Below, piece after piece: positions 22,260 through 34,040 of a stretch of 64,000 bases of DNA (position 1 is its first letter; every line of letters begins with the position of its first letter). Both the position numbers and the translations under genes were made by a program. Origin of the DNA: Agrocybe praecox (lineage: Eukaryota; Basidiomycota; Agaricomycetes; Agaricales; Agrocybaceae); NCBI GenBank assembly GCA_964017145.1, contig OZ024845.1:2108001-2172000 (forward strand), written 5' to 3'. Below the pieces are notes generated by a model. It was not told the DNA's origin. It saw only the letters and a program-made list of their open reading frames with translations, and searched no databases.

Positions 22260-25030
22260 TCACGTCGACGGACCAACACCAGCACCAGCGCGCGCCATCT
22301 TCTTATCGTGTCCCCTCTTCCTATTATGGTTTCCACGACTGGCTTTGTTCTTGTCTTTCCAGGCTCGTTCGCGGGCGCTGTTATCAGTACCACCAGCACC
22401 GTCTGCTCCTCCGCTTCTTGCATTACCCCCACCACCGCCCCCACCTCTACCGCGACCTCGAGGCCCACCTCTGCCCCTGGCTCCACCTGCGCCTCGGCTG
22501 CGACCACCACCACCGCGCGCACGACCTCCTCCCGACCCTCCAGGACGCACGTCGAGCCCTTTCTCGTTCCCCCTGAATTCGTGTTTTTCGTTCAGTTTGT
22601 CTTTGCGTGTTGGCTGGAGGTGGATGGAGTTTGGGGTTAGTGGATTATGAACAGAAAAAAGGAGGGAGGGAAGGAAGGAGAGGGAGAGAGGCTCACGTTT
22701 CTGTCCAGCATGACTTTCCATCCTTCGATTTGTCCGTCGTCCCAGCCTGTTGTCGTGTTTGTTAGAATGAATGAATGGATAATGTCTTCATAACAAAAAC
22801 AGAGCGAGAGACGAGAAAGAAAGAAAACGAGAGAAAACGAAAATGAAATCGACACCCACCAGTCAAAGCCCTCAGATCCACCCTGGCTTTACTCCTCCTA
22901 GTAACCGCGTCCCGCTCAAATACTTTCGGATCGCGGAGGTACGCGAGTTCTATGAGCGTCTCGGGGGTGTCTTTTCCTTCTCCCTCATCCTCATCCTCAT
23001 CATCCTCGTCGTCTTCATCCTCGTCCTCATCACCACTACCCTCCCCATCTCCAACAACGCGAACGTTGTCGTCGTCGTCCTCATCGTCGGGACCTACTGT
23101 CTTGGTCTTGGTCTTGGTCTTGGATGAGGACAAGAACAGGTCGTTGGCTTTGGCCTTCCCTTTTCCTTTAGAAGTCTCTACGACCCCCTCTTCATCCTCA
23201 TCCTCCTCATCGGAAATCGCCTCTGCCCGCCGCAGGATATCAGCTTTCATCTGCTCGATGAACGTTCGGTCGCGCAGGACTTGGTCGCTGGGGGATATAA
23301 TAAGATGGGTATAAGATAAGATAAGATGAGAAGAAAAGTTAACATAAAATAAAAGAGAGAAAACCAACGCACCCAGTCATACCCATCCCCTTCTTCCCAA
23401 ACCGAATCTGCGAAACGTCAATGACCTCATCGTCAAACACGTTCTTCCTCTCATGGAGATTATACGTTGTATTCTTCATATCGTCGCCATGCACACCTTG
23501 ACCTTCGCCCCCACCCCCATCCCCCACCTCCCCAAACCCAAGCTCCTCCTCCGCAATCGCCGTCCCCTCAAGCAGCGCCCCAACCACCTTCTCCGGATCA
23601 CGGCCATACAGAGGGTGCGCCAACAGGCGCTTCACGTAGGAGACTGGAGTGTCGGGGAGTATGTCGAGGACTTGGGTGGTTTTGAGGTCGAGCTCTGGGT
23701 CGGGATCGGGGTCTGGTGGGGGAGGGGCGGCTCGGGATTTTCCTTTGGTGACGGCGGTGGCGGTGGTGGTTTGGGGAGCAGGAGAGCGAGAGGGAGTAAG
23801 GGAGGGAGAAGGAGCGGAAGAGCGAAGGTGGTGGTTTCGCGTTCCGAGGTTGTCGATCCCGGGTTGGATACCTGAGGAACGGAGGAGGATCTTGAGTGCG
23901 CCTGCGTTCTTGTTCTTGTTCTTATTTCCGTTCGATGCGTTCTCAACCGCCCCCTCTCGTCCCCCCGAGTCGAACGAGTGTAAAGTACTCTCCAACAAAT
24001 CCAGCCGGACGTCTTTCTCCTGTGCGCGTTTGAGAGCGGTGGATAGGGTTTTGGAGAGTGAATACGAGTGTTGGTAGTCTGCGAGGAGGGATTGGTTGAG
24101 GAATGGTGTTGTTATCGTATGATTGTTGGTATTCGAGCTCAAAGACGACGAGCTCGAGGGAGCGTCAAGGATAGCGAAGATAACATCAAACGTCCTCTCG
24201 GACAGTGCAGCCAATCGCGGGCCAGGCGGACAAGAAGCCAAATCATCCAAGAGAGCAGACAACACGATATGGAACGAATCAAGCAACGCGACCTTCGTTT
24301 CGACCCATATCTTTTCCCATTCATCCGGATCCCTGTCCTGCGCAGCGATACCGGCGGTGAGGGCGGGTATCCCGCCGTAGGACGCAGCGGTGCTGGTCAT
24401 GCCTACGTCGTACGTCGATGCGAGAGCGACGAGGAACGGCTTGTCATGCGCGAATGGCCGGATGAGCTCGGGGATGCCTTTGGCACCTCGCAGGAAGGTG
24501 TAGATGCATTCGGAGACTTTGCGTTGGGCGTAGAGGCCGTGCGAGGAGGGGGTTCGCTGCGAGAGGAGGGCGGTGAATCCGGGGATTAGGTCGTTGGAGA
24601 TGAGCGAAGGGAGGGAAGGGTCTGTTTGGTAGGTGGCTTTGAATACGGAGTGCAGGCGGGAGGGATTGGTGCGTGCGTAGATTATGGAAAGGTCTAGGAG
24701 AGTTTGGAGATCGAGCCCTGGGGGTGATAGGGCCAGTTTTTCGGAGAGTAAAAGACATCTTTTTAGGATTAGGTTCTCCTCGGCTCCGCGTGTCGTCGAT
24801 TGGGAGTCGACCCAGATAAGGGTTTGTAGGACTTGGAAAGCGGCATCTTTGGAGAAACTGGAGAGGAATTGACGGGTGGATGGAATGTCTCTTTTATCTG
24901 GGGGAAGAGCGAGCACCGATGCTAGCGTGGTTGCGACATTTTGATGGAGAGTGGCAAGCTGGGACGGGGACAAGCCTTTGCGGGATTGAGTGGATGGATA
25001 AGCTGGAAGACGAAGGAGAGTGGTGGGCAT
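22260..25030 (-). CDS. ASCC2/Cue3-type CUE-domain protein
   Basis: Four exons (25030-23373, 23287-22860, 22746-22697, 22613-22260) give 829 residues. The helical N-terminal half is followed by a CUE ubiquitin-binding domain at about 451-491 (VLDILPDTPVSYVKRLL ... VVGALLEG). Then come an acidic stretch, the motif TGWDDGQIEGWKVMLDRN and a Gly/Arg-rich tail ending in KDKNKASRGNHNRKRGHDKK. The order matches ASCC2/yeast Cue3, a subunit of the complex (RQT/ASCC) that splits collided ribosomes. The long low-complexity runs of Asp/Glu and Gly/Arg produce many false open frames on the other strand. Confidence 0.87.
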
Positions 25031-25171
25031 ACTTACTATCTAAAGAGTCAACTGGATCCATCCCAGTTATCAAGTCAATCCACGGCAATTTCCGAATATC
25101 ATAAATACATTTGGTGCTGTTAGTTATTACATTCCAGTCAACTTCCAATAAGTACTAATGTTTCTGATATC

Positions 25172-26375
25172 ATGGGCTTCAAGAAATCCTTCAACAAAGA
25201 TGAAATGTATATGTTCCACACTAGCGAAGTACGCTGGGTTGAACTATAACCGTTTCTCCTGAAACGTGGTTATCAACTACGCTCTCGGTACCGTCCGAAC
25301 TGGAAACCTTGAAGGAGGTTTTGGAATTTTAGAGACCCTTCGAATTGTCCAGACTCGATCTCGATTTGGGTCAGTAATTGTATCTCTCCTATTTCCCTAA
25401 CTAATGTCGATTCCTTCAACAGAGACCTACGGTGCTTGATGCTGTCAGAATCTCCGACAAACAGAAAGTTGTTCTGAAACGGGTTCGCGCGAAACAAGAC
25501 GTCGCAGTTTTAAAGTATTTGCACAGCCCTTCTCTAGAAAAGGATCCTAGGAATAATACTGTGCCAATTCTCGATGTTATACACCTTCCCGGCACAGAGG
25601 ACGAGGCTATCATTGTGATGCCCATGCTTTTACCTCTTCGAAACACCACACGTCCCGTTCGTGGACGTTAGCGAAATTGTGGAAGCTCTGGATCAATTTC
25701 TGAAGGTACGATTAACAGCCGTCACGCGTATCTCCCAGGCAGTCGAACCCTCTATACCACTCAAACCCTTTGTGGGAGTCGACAATGCTGCACAATCCGC
25801 TGATCCACCACAAACCGATGATATTCTTCATCCACCCCTTGTTTCCTCCCCGTCAATCTAGTAATTCCATCGAGTCAACTGACGTTCCGCGAGTCTCGAC
25901 CTGCTCTGAAGTCGCTGGCAGTGCTGCAGTATCCAATGACTCGGTAGAGCCATACCGCGTCGTTCTCGATATTCTCGCACCCAAAGAACATGTCCCGGAA
26001 TCGGAGTCACTCCCCAATACTTCCTCTCCCGGCAATACGTCGACCTCTATAGAGTAGAACCTTCCCAATCCATTCCAACTCCTCAACCTTTCGGCACTTT
26101 AGTACGGTACATCGACTCTTTGCCGACATGTTTGAGCGCGTACAAATACAAATCTCCCAGGTGGTCCGAGATCCTTCCTAATCAAACGACACATCCAAAC
26201 CTGACGAGCCCTTACAATGACGCGACCCAGCTTTAGCTGCTTCTAAATCACTCCCTCCTGTACCACTTGTATCTTCAAAGGTTGGGCCTTGATCAGAGCC
26301 GGAAGTGCCCCTGCCTGCTGCCCAAGCAACATCGATGGAATTTCTTCATATCCATATCCATATCTCGTATTACAC
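25172..26375 (+). pseudogene. Broken kinase-like gene (copy A)
   Basis: This is a decayed relative of the kinase-like genes at 29743 and 46987. Exon 1 has an in-frame stop (VEL*PFLLKRGYQL). Exon 2 (from about 25425) is well kept up to EIVEALDQFLK apart from a frameshift near 25625. It then jumps directly to the Pro/Ser-rich tail (AVEPS...), so the catalytic segment with the HRD and metal-binding motifs is missing. More stops and shifts follow in the tail. It is convergent with the coiled-coil gene ending at 26855. Confidence 0.85.
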
Positions 26376-26854
26376 TTCTTTTCGAAGTTGTACGTGTGCT
26401 ATTTAACCTATACCCCAGTAGTTTATACCCATTGTCTGATATCAGTTACATATGTTATTGTTGTAAGGAAGCAATCTGGCCGCATGATGTTCAGCGGACA
26501 GTCATCTCTCCTCGGACACGCCGCCAGGGCTGCTTTTCAGCTGCTTGTCGGATCAGCATTCCCTTCGCTCGCGCAGAAATGAATCTTCGAAGTTCGCTCG
26601 AACATAAACGTACATCTACTTATGACATAAAATGTCTAAATAAAGATGTGGGTGCGTCATCATGTGTGGCGTCCATGGGACCGGCGTAAAGCATGCAATT
26701 GGGTTGATAAGTAAAATTGGATTTGAATTTGAATGTGGAAGGTACAATCTACAGAAAACAGTAGATACAATATCAGAAACATCAGCAGAGGAATGATCAG
26801 CAGTACAAAACATTCAACTGGAAAACACATAAATACTGGACAGATCATACAGAT

Positions 26855-28854
26855 TTATTCTCGTTTGATCGTTGAGTCGGTATTGGTCCTTTGTGAACGA
26901 AGGTCTCGAAGCGCGTCCTCGATAGCAGAGTCGACACGGACTGGAGAATGGGAAACAGGGCTTCTGGGGCTCCGAGGACTTCTGGGGCTCCGAGGGATGC
27001 TGGGACTTCTAGGACTCCTGGGGCTGCTGGGGCTACTAAGGCTCCTAGGCCTAGGTGGAGGGGAGAGTCCTACAAGAGGGGGTGGAGTTTGAGGCCTAGG
27101 AGTTTGAGGCCTAGGAGGTGGAGGCCAAGGATACATCTCTGGTGCATTCTCTGCATAGAATGCCTGCAACCGATCTGGGGGAATAATATGGATTCTCTTT
27201 TCGCTGTATAATAGCCCAAGATCAGCATATATAGAACTCGAAAATTCTTAAGAATGATTTCTCACTCCCACTTGGCTGGAGAGGCAGCGCTGGCCCCGGA
27301 ACCTTCAGGAATGTTCGAACTACTATTGCCCCAGCGTCAGCATATATAATATACTCGCAAATTCACAGAAATGATTACTCACTCCAAGGGTGCACTGGTG
27401 GCACCACCGTCCTCGGAACCTTCAAGAATTTTTGAACTATTGCAGCGTTAGAACACCTAGCATACTCGCAAATTCACGACAACAATTACTTACTCCAAGG
27501 GTGCACTGGTGGCACTGTCCCTGGAAACTTCAGGAATGTTGGAACTGCTATTGCCCCAGAGTCAGCATACATACTATACTCGCAAATTCACAATAATGAT
27601 TACTCACTCCAACGGTGCACTGGTGGCACCACCATCCCCGGAACCTTCAAAAAAGTTTGGACTATTGCAGCATTAGCATTCAGCGTACTCGCAAATTCAC
27701 AAAAAGAATTTCTCACTCTAAGGGTGTAGTGCCACCACCACCCCCGGAACCGTCAGCTGTGTTTAAGCTATCGAAGCGTTAGCATTCAGCATACTGGCAA
27801 ATTCACATCAATAATTACTCACTCCAATGGTGAAGTGGCACTGCCGTCCCGAGAAACTTTAGGAATCTTCAAACTATTGCAGCGTTAGTATCAGCATCTA
27901 CTACACGACGAAAGCCAATGAAAATTATACGTACAGACTAAGACCGTTGAGTTTGGTCTTCCAGGCGGGCCGAGCTTGGAGAAGATTAGACATTGAAGCG
28001 TTCTTGTACCAGAGTCAATCCTTGTCCCAAATTAGAGATGAGTCGACTCACTGCACGGGATATCGTGAATTTATTGGCAGGTAGCGACATCTCTCTGTAC
28101 GAAGGATGGTGAGCTGAGTGGGGTGAATTGAGTTGATGTTGACGCTTACTCTTCCAATTTGTCCTGGTTATGTCGCAAATCGAGATCAGACTTGGTGTGG
28201 CGTTGAGTTTTGATGATTGATGCATCTTGCCATCTGCCATAAGGTAAGTAGGATACAAAAGAAAGATGTATATGTCGCAACGTACCCCTCAGGAGTAGTA
28301 GAGGATTCCTGAGTAGATTCGAGTCGGACATGGGCTTGATTACTGTTGCGGCAAGGTTACCTTCTAGTTGAAGCGAGAAACAGACTTGACGTACTACGGT
28401 GCGGCATCCTTGTGTCCTTTCAAACCCAGCTGGATTACTTGCCGTTGCCTGGTAAGACTCTACAAACAGTCGTCAGGTAGATTGGGTAGCTTCTAAAATA
28501 CTCACGGTATATTTTTCGTCAATGCCATCAAGTGTGGTTTTCAAATTTTCGACCTCGCTTGCATGTTGAGATGGGTGAAGAATCCTGCCAAAAAGTGTTT
28601 CCGTGCGCTCTAGTTTACCGAGAAGGTCCTTCCCATCTGATTGGAGACTACAGTTCATGAGAAAACAGTGTGGGCAATACCAACGCACAAGGGACTTACA
28701 CACAAATTTGCTCATACCAATCATCTATTTGCTCTCCAGGACGAGCGCACCTTTCTATTTCAAGCGCGAAGACCAACTCGTCGACTTTAACAAGATGTGC
28801 TTTGACCAGCTCTCGTCGTTCTGTTCGTATGTTCTGCCGCACGTTGGATGACAT
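26855..28854 (-). CDS. Coiled-coil/Ser-Pro-Arg-repeat protein (copy 1)
   Basis: About 14 exons on the minus strand, ATG at 28854 (MSSNVRQNIRTERRELVKAH), last exon ending at 26855. The order is: a charged helical N-terminus; SEVENLKTTLDGIDEKY; a basic helix (KTQRHTKSDLDLRHNQ); a linker (SMSNLLQARP); then about six short exons that each encode a variant of SNIPEGSGDGGATSAPLE; and a last exon with PPRP and many SPR/SPRSP repeats. It parallels the gene at 49685 exon by exon, which supports the model. I do not recognise a known family. It is head-to-head with a kinase-like gene at 29743 in both copies. Confidence 0.65.
27240..27930 (-). repeat. Tandemly duplicated exon-intron modules
   Basis: Six modules with donor sites near 27259, 27378, 27489, 27603, 27711 and 27818, spaced 107-119 bp. 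Each has a mini-exon (consensus SNIPEGSGDGGATSAPLE) followed by a short intron with GTGAGTAAT, GAATTTGCGAG and GCAATAG. Every mini-exon starts and ends in the same phase (GA|x), so modules can be gained or lost without breaking the frame. The paralogue at 49685 has about four. Confidence 0.85.
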
Positions 28855-29742
28855 ACTGATATATGCAGACGGAAAGTTGGAGAGAATGAATGATGTCGAC
28901 TGGGCAAGATGATAAACGCATTTATACAGGATCCTCTGGCAGATCAGCAGATGTTCGCAATGACATACCAGAGGACATCTTTTTGAATCTTGATCATTCT
29001 GTGCATAAAAAGTCCGTTATCAGTTTGATCAAGGGTCCTCAAGGCCTCAAGGTTCAAGCTTAAAACTCAAGAAACTCAAGATTTCCCAGGGTTCGTCGGA
29101 TTGTGATAGAAGGAAGTGTTTACAGCTCAGAGAGCCATGCTGAATCACACAGAGAATTAACTAAAGGGGTAATGAGCAAATACAAGAAAGGCTCACCGGC
29201 TGTTTCGCGTCGTGTTGTTCTTTTTTGTTCCTGCTTCTCTCTTTGATCTTTAGGACAATAACAGGCTTCGTTGGCAAATGATTAGGCTTCCATTGAAGGA
29301 ATTCCAAGTTCAAATGTTGGCAAAAAGATAAACCCGTTGTTCGAGTCCAACTTCGAAGCGCATGGTACTTGGACTTTAGTTAGAGGCTTGAGTCAATTGG
29401 CACCGGGCAGACTTGGGGCAGACTCTGAGGGAAAATTTCTCGTAATTTATGATACAATGCAGTCAAGAATCGGAACAAGGTTACGAAGCATGTTTGTATC
29501 CATTGCAGGGCCCTTAGAATCCGGGTTATTAAAGGTTAAAGGTTGACTAGTGACTCTTTGAAGCTGAGTTTTGAATTTTCACAATTTGAATTCGCACCGA
29601 CTCGTGCTAAGCGCTTGCGCTCAGAACTCAGAACTCGTGGTGTGACGCGTACCGAATGTCACATTGAGGCTTTTGATCAGACCCAACTCTGAGCGCTGAA
29701 GCGCTGAGCCCCTAACTTGCTTACAGTCGACTTCCAGCAATC
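28855..29742. promoter_or_regulatory. Shared promoter region of the divergent pair (copy 1)
   Basis: About 890 bases between the coiled-coil gene (-) and the kinase-like gene (+). Parts are similar, inverted, to the matching gap at 48914-49684: for example AAAAGTCCGTTATC near 29006 against GATAACGGACTTTATATGC near 49514. No gene was seen. Confidence 0.6.
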
Positions 29743-31660
29743 ATGAAGTCCGTTAACGATAAACGCTACATGATCAAGCCTACCGAAAAATGCTGGGTTG
29801 AGCTACAACCATTTCTCCTGAAACGTGGTTATCAACTACGCCCACGGTACCATCCGAACTGGAAACCTTCTTGGAAGAGGTTTTGGAATTTCAAACACCC
29901 TTCAAATTGCTCAGATTCGCTATCGATTTGGGTTAGTCATCGTATCTTTTTTATCTGCCTAACTAATGTCAATTTTTAAAATAAAAAACAGAGACCTATG
30001 TTGCTTGATGCTATCAGAATCTCCGACAAACAGAAAGTTATTTTGAAGCGGGTTCGCGCGAAACAAGACGTCGCGGTTCTACAGCATTTGCACAGCCCTT
30101 CTCTGGAAAAGGATCCTAGGAACAACACTGTGCCAATTCTCGATGTTATACACCTGCCCGACACAGATGACGAAGCTATCATCGTGATGCCCGTACTTTA
30201 CCGCTTTGAATCGCCCCACGTTCCGTTCGGGCACGTTGGCGAAATTGTGGAGGCCCTGGATCAATTTCTAAAGGTGTGAGCTCATCTGTTCCAATAACCC
30301 GGACCAGGACTCATAGTATGTTTTTCAAGGGTCTTGAATTTCTTCATGAACAGCAGATAGCCCACAGGTAATTCACGAAGCGGATATTTATCTTCGCCCC
30401 GAATTAATTGATCTCCTCTTAAAGGGATGCATGCTACTTTAACCTCATGATGGACCCTACGAAAGTCGTTCCGGGGGGTTTCCATTTTGCTGAAGATCAT
30501 CTGAAACCTAATGGGAAGAGACGGATCACATACCGAAGCCGTCGCTCGGTCGGTCCAATCAAATATTATTTCGTCGACTACGAATTGGCCTTGTATTATC
30601 CCGGCAACGAGCATGACTCGTACGGTGCAATGGGACAGGATCTAACTGCACCTGAATTTGCGGACGAGTTTGCTCTCTACGACCCCTTCAAGCTTGATGT
30701 CTATCAGCTGGGTGGCGTGATCACGACGCTCATGGAAGTATGTGGTATCTATCTTTGCCAGTTGTGGGTTGGCTGACCAGTGAAACATAGAGATACAAGG
30801 AATTGCATTTCTTAAAGCCGTTGGAGACACGGATGAAATGGCAAGATCCAGCCCAGAGGCTCAGTGCCGCGCAAGCATATGCAGAGTTCTGCGAGATTAC
30901 CACGATATTGACTGAGGAGGAGCTGTCCTGTAAAATCACTCGAATACCCAAAGATCCGAACCTTATCGGGAAGCCTCGACCTACTGTACATAACATTTCT
31001 CGAGCTGCTGTCCCCCAGACAATTGAACCCATCGTCGAACCCTCCAAAACCCTCGAAACCCTCGTAGCCGTCGACAATGCTGCTCAGGCCAGTGATCCAC
31101 CACAACCCAGTGATATCTTCCATACGCTCCCTACCTCCGAACCATCTATTTCTTCTCCTCACCCCCTTGAATCCAAAGATTCAACAGCCTCTGAAGTTTC
31201 TGTAAATGCTGTAGTATCCAATGACATGGAGCCATCTCCTGTCGTTATTGATGATCTTGTACCCAATGAAGATATTCCTGAGTCACGGAGCAAAACTTTC
31301 TCTCCTGCCGATACGTCGACCTCCCCAGAAGTTTCCCATTCTATTTCGACCTCTCAATCTACCGGTACTTTACGGTCCATTGACTCTTTGCCCACATCAG
31401 TCGATATGTTTGAGCGCGTGCAAACCTCCGAAATGGTCGATGCTTCCCAATTAAACGACACATCCAAACATGGCGAGCCCTCACAACGTGATCCACCTTT
31501 AAATTCTTCTATTTCACCCCTCCCTGTACCACTATCATCGTCGAATGTAGTAGAACCTCCATCGGAGCCGGAAGTAATTCTGCAACCCAAACGAAGCCGA
31601 CGGACTTTCTTCGTATCCCGTATGACACGCTCTTTTCGTAGTCGTACGCTTGCTATATGA
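29743..31660 (+). CDS. HRD-type kinase-like protein (copy B)
   Basis: Five exons (29743-29931, 29992-30273, 30330-30367, 30425-30737, 30791-31660) join in phase to 563 residues. Visible kinase landmarks are the Lys in KVILKRV (about residue 80), the catalytic loop HRDACYFNLMMD with HRD and Asn, and a metal-binding segment that reads VDYELAL, so DFG has become DYE. The C-terminal 200 residues are Ser/Pro/Thr-rich with a basic end. It resembles the protein kinase-like family expanded in Agaricomycetes. The family call is from motifs, and activity is uncertain because of DYE. It is divergent from the coiled-coil gene. Confidence 0.8.
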
Positions 31661-32451
31661 CTTATACCCCAGTAGTTTACATATACCCATTGTTCAATAT
31701 CAGTTACATACGTTCGCGGGTGAGTGCTCAGTGCACGAAGCTGGGACTGTAAGGAAGCAATCTGGCCGCGTGATGTTCAGCAGCCAGTCGCGCCAAGCTC
31801 GACGTGTCTTGTCTCTTACCATCACTGCCATTTTGAATTCGTCTAGAAAGTCGCAACACGACAACGAAATATGTCTATCAGTGTCATACAATGAGTTCAG
31901 TTATACCGTCGCACGACCAAATTCAATACGGCGCACCTTAGATCCCTCTTCTTCTCGCTCTCACTGCCTATGTTTACCTCCTTTCCTCGACAATTGCAAT
32001 CTCTAGTTGCTTTGCCCATTTCAGAGACACTCAGCAGGAAGCCGAACGTCGCGCTGAGTCAACTGTATGAAGCTCGGACTCTTGATGGCGGCGTTGGAAG
32101 TGCAGTGATGAGGAATTGGAAGTCAAAGGTCAAGCAAACGAACGACGAAATGGACAAAGAGAAGGAAGCGAAACAAGGACCATGGGAACTCTGGGCCTGT
32201 CATCATGCAAGTGACTTATGACCATCCCTCAAGCAACCCTCAAGAGTCAGAAAGATGTGACATTTATCTTCAAGCTACCGGTGTTCTTTCCTTTGACCGT
32301 CAACTGCCTTTAGATCTCGGTCGAAATCATACATCAATGAGTATCCGTGAGTTCAACTTCGAGTTCGTTGACGCAAATACAGTCAGTCACATTATTAACT
32401 TGTCCAGCAGGCTAAATACTTTGTGAAACTCGACGCCAGCAACGATTAATG
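31661..32451. other. Intergenic mosaic with duplicated fragments
   Basis: Contains pieces copied from elsewhere in the window (see the antiporter fragment at 31790-32000). About 45 bases at 31742-31786 (GGAAGCAATCTGGCCGC and on) recur at 26464-26508. The remaining 32000-32450 holds short open frames without recognisable product. Confidence 0.55.
31790..32000 (+). pseudogene. Fragment of the cation/H+ antiporter 5' region
   Basis: From CCAAGCTCGACG to TACCTCCTTTCCTC this matches 55955-56155, that is, the 5' flank and first 30-odd codons of the antiporter gene at 56054 (ATGAGTTCAG). Here the frame breaks early and similarity stops after the first membrane helix would begin. Confidence 0.8.
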
Positions 32452-33761
32452 ATTACCTGCGTCTGGTTTTCCCCATTTCACAGTTCTGACCGCACCATTC
32501 CTCCATGATTGTACTCCGCTGGCGAGCCAAGATTGACATAGTAGAACGATCCGTTCCGACAAAGCCATCTCCGTTCGATTGAACCACCGCGTTGATGAGA
32601 ACAGGATACCTGCGATTTAGTCAACCTAGTCAACTGGCAATGAACTGCTCAGGAGATTCGAGATTCCGTGCAGCTTACCATGCTCCGTATTTCTCCTCAG
32701 TTTCCGAGTGGTCTAGTACAAACCAGCCATAGGATCGAACTTCTTCCCACCATTTTGGATCACTTTCGTCGCTGGTCATAATGACATGGTCCATCGCAAG
32801 CCCTTTTCTCTCTAATAGCTCTTACTTGACCTCCTCTACTCGTCGTGCCATCACCGAAACTGGAGCTAAACAATCTTGAAGATTGCCTTGGCACCAATTT
32901 TTGAAACCGCCATGTCGAACGTGAATTGAAATCCACTGCAACGACACTACTGTCAATCCTTGGGAACAAGAAAGAAAGATGTGCTTACTGGCGGCATTTT
33001 TGCCCCTTGGGTAATCCCGAATGCATGTCTGACGTATTGCCCAGCGATACCCTCTAACTCTGATGTCCAACGCACATACTGCCCCACAAACATCTACGCA
33101 GGACTAAAATCAAAGTCGAATTCGAATGGCTAGGTTGCAAGGGCGTCAATCAGGATTGACATTCATCGAATACAGGGGGGAAAACTTGCTTGACGTGCAG
33201 AAACGTAATATAAATAATCGAAACACAGCACTTGTTCGTCTGGCGGCAACTTTGTTGCATGAAGCGGAGACTCTTTTGGTTCTACCAAGTTATCCCCCCT
33301 TGTTTCGGGATAACCCAAACTAGATAACGCGGCGAATGAAGCGTACATGTCGTTGTCGACGTGAGGAAGCATCTTGACTTCTGTGGGTGCTTTGGTGTAT
33401 GATATGTCTATGAAATGGGCCATTATCGCATCAAACAGTTAATAGTCACGAGCAACGGCGACGAACGTCAGCGGACAGTCATCTCTCCTCGGACACGCCG
33501 CCTGGGCTCTTTTCATGTACCACGAAATCTAGCTACTGGCGGGCCTTTCAAGACGTGTTTTGGGTGATACGGGTTGTGCTCTTTTCCGAAAATATGGGAA
33601 ATGTCGACGTCAGGGTGTAGGCGCCGTAGATCCCAGGACGAAGAACGCGAGTTCAAGAGGTAGTTGAATCCAACGATTGAGCCGAATGCAAGGCATACCA
33701 TGGACAGATAACGTCGGTGAATCCACCTAGGCGGGCATATTGCTTTTGACCCGGACGTCAT
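32452..33761 (-). pseudogene. O-fucosyltransferase-like pseudogene
   Basis: Minus-strand pieces in family order: a basic start with one hydrophobic anchor (33761-33513), QVLCFDYLYYVSARQ (about 33200), FEFDFDFSPA* where a Trp codon became TAG, WISIHVRHGGFKNWC, then EEVK* with a TAA, MTSDESDPKWWEEVRS, and PVLINAVVQSNGDGFVGTDRSTMSIL. After that an extra A shifts the frame before VQSWRNGAVRTVKWG. These motifs resemble fungal GDP-fucose O-fucosyltransferase-like proteins. At least two stops and one shift make it a pseudogene. About 45 foreign bases (33467-33516) interrupt the N-terminal part. Confidence 0.78.
33467..33516 (+). repeat. Dispersed 45-50 bp repeat
   Basis: GCGGACAGTCATCTCTCCTC and the following 25 bases are nearly identical to 26494-26541 in the 3' flank of the broken kinase copy A. 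In this place the piece lies inside the fucosyltransferase-like pseudogene. Confidence 0.85.
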
Positions 33762-34040
33762 TGTGATATGTTATCTGTAGCAGTTAGAGCTCGAAGTCGA
33801 CCAATGACGACCGTACAAGCAGGCACCTGCTTCTATAAACGGAAATAAAAATCTGACATTACAATTTTGCCCCCGTGTCAGCCAAGCCCCTGCTAAGAGT
33901 CCCAACTAGCGCTCGCTGCCACACAACCTTGATTTTTGTCAGCCGCCAACATGAATTATGATCTTCCTTAAAGGCGGGACGAACTTCCTTCCTCATTTCG
34001 CTTTCCAGTATACCAAAACTTCAGTGCTTCATGCATCATC

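Noticed and set aside
22345..24077. Pro-, Gly- or Asp-rich open frames on the plus strand
   Set aside because: Shadows of the low-complexity parts of the ASCC2-type gene on the minus strand.
26948..27211. Collagen-like or Gly-Leu-rich frames opposite the SPR repeats (also 51192-51476)
   Set aside because: Antisense of the Ser-Pro-Arg repeats; the coding strand is fixed by the exon models.
27240..27930. CRISPR-like regularly spaced repeat
   Set aside because: The units are exon-intron modules with splice sites in a eukaryotic gene; there are no invariant short repeats with unrelated spacers.
29330..29360. tRNA-like B box (GTTCGAGTCC)
   Set aside because: No A box or cloverleaf could be built around it; no tRNA gene is supported in the window.
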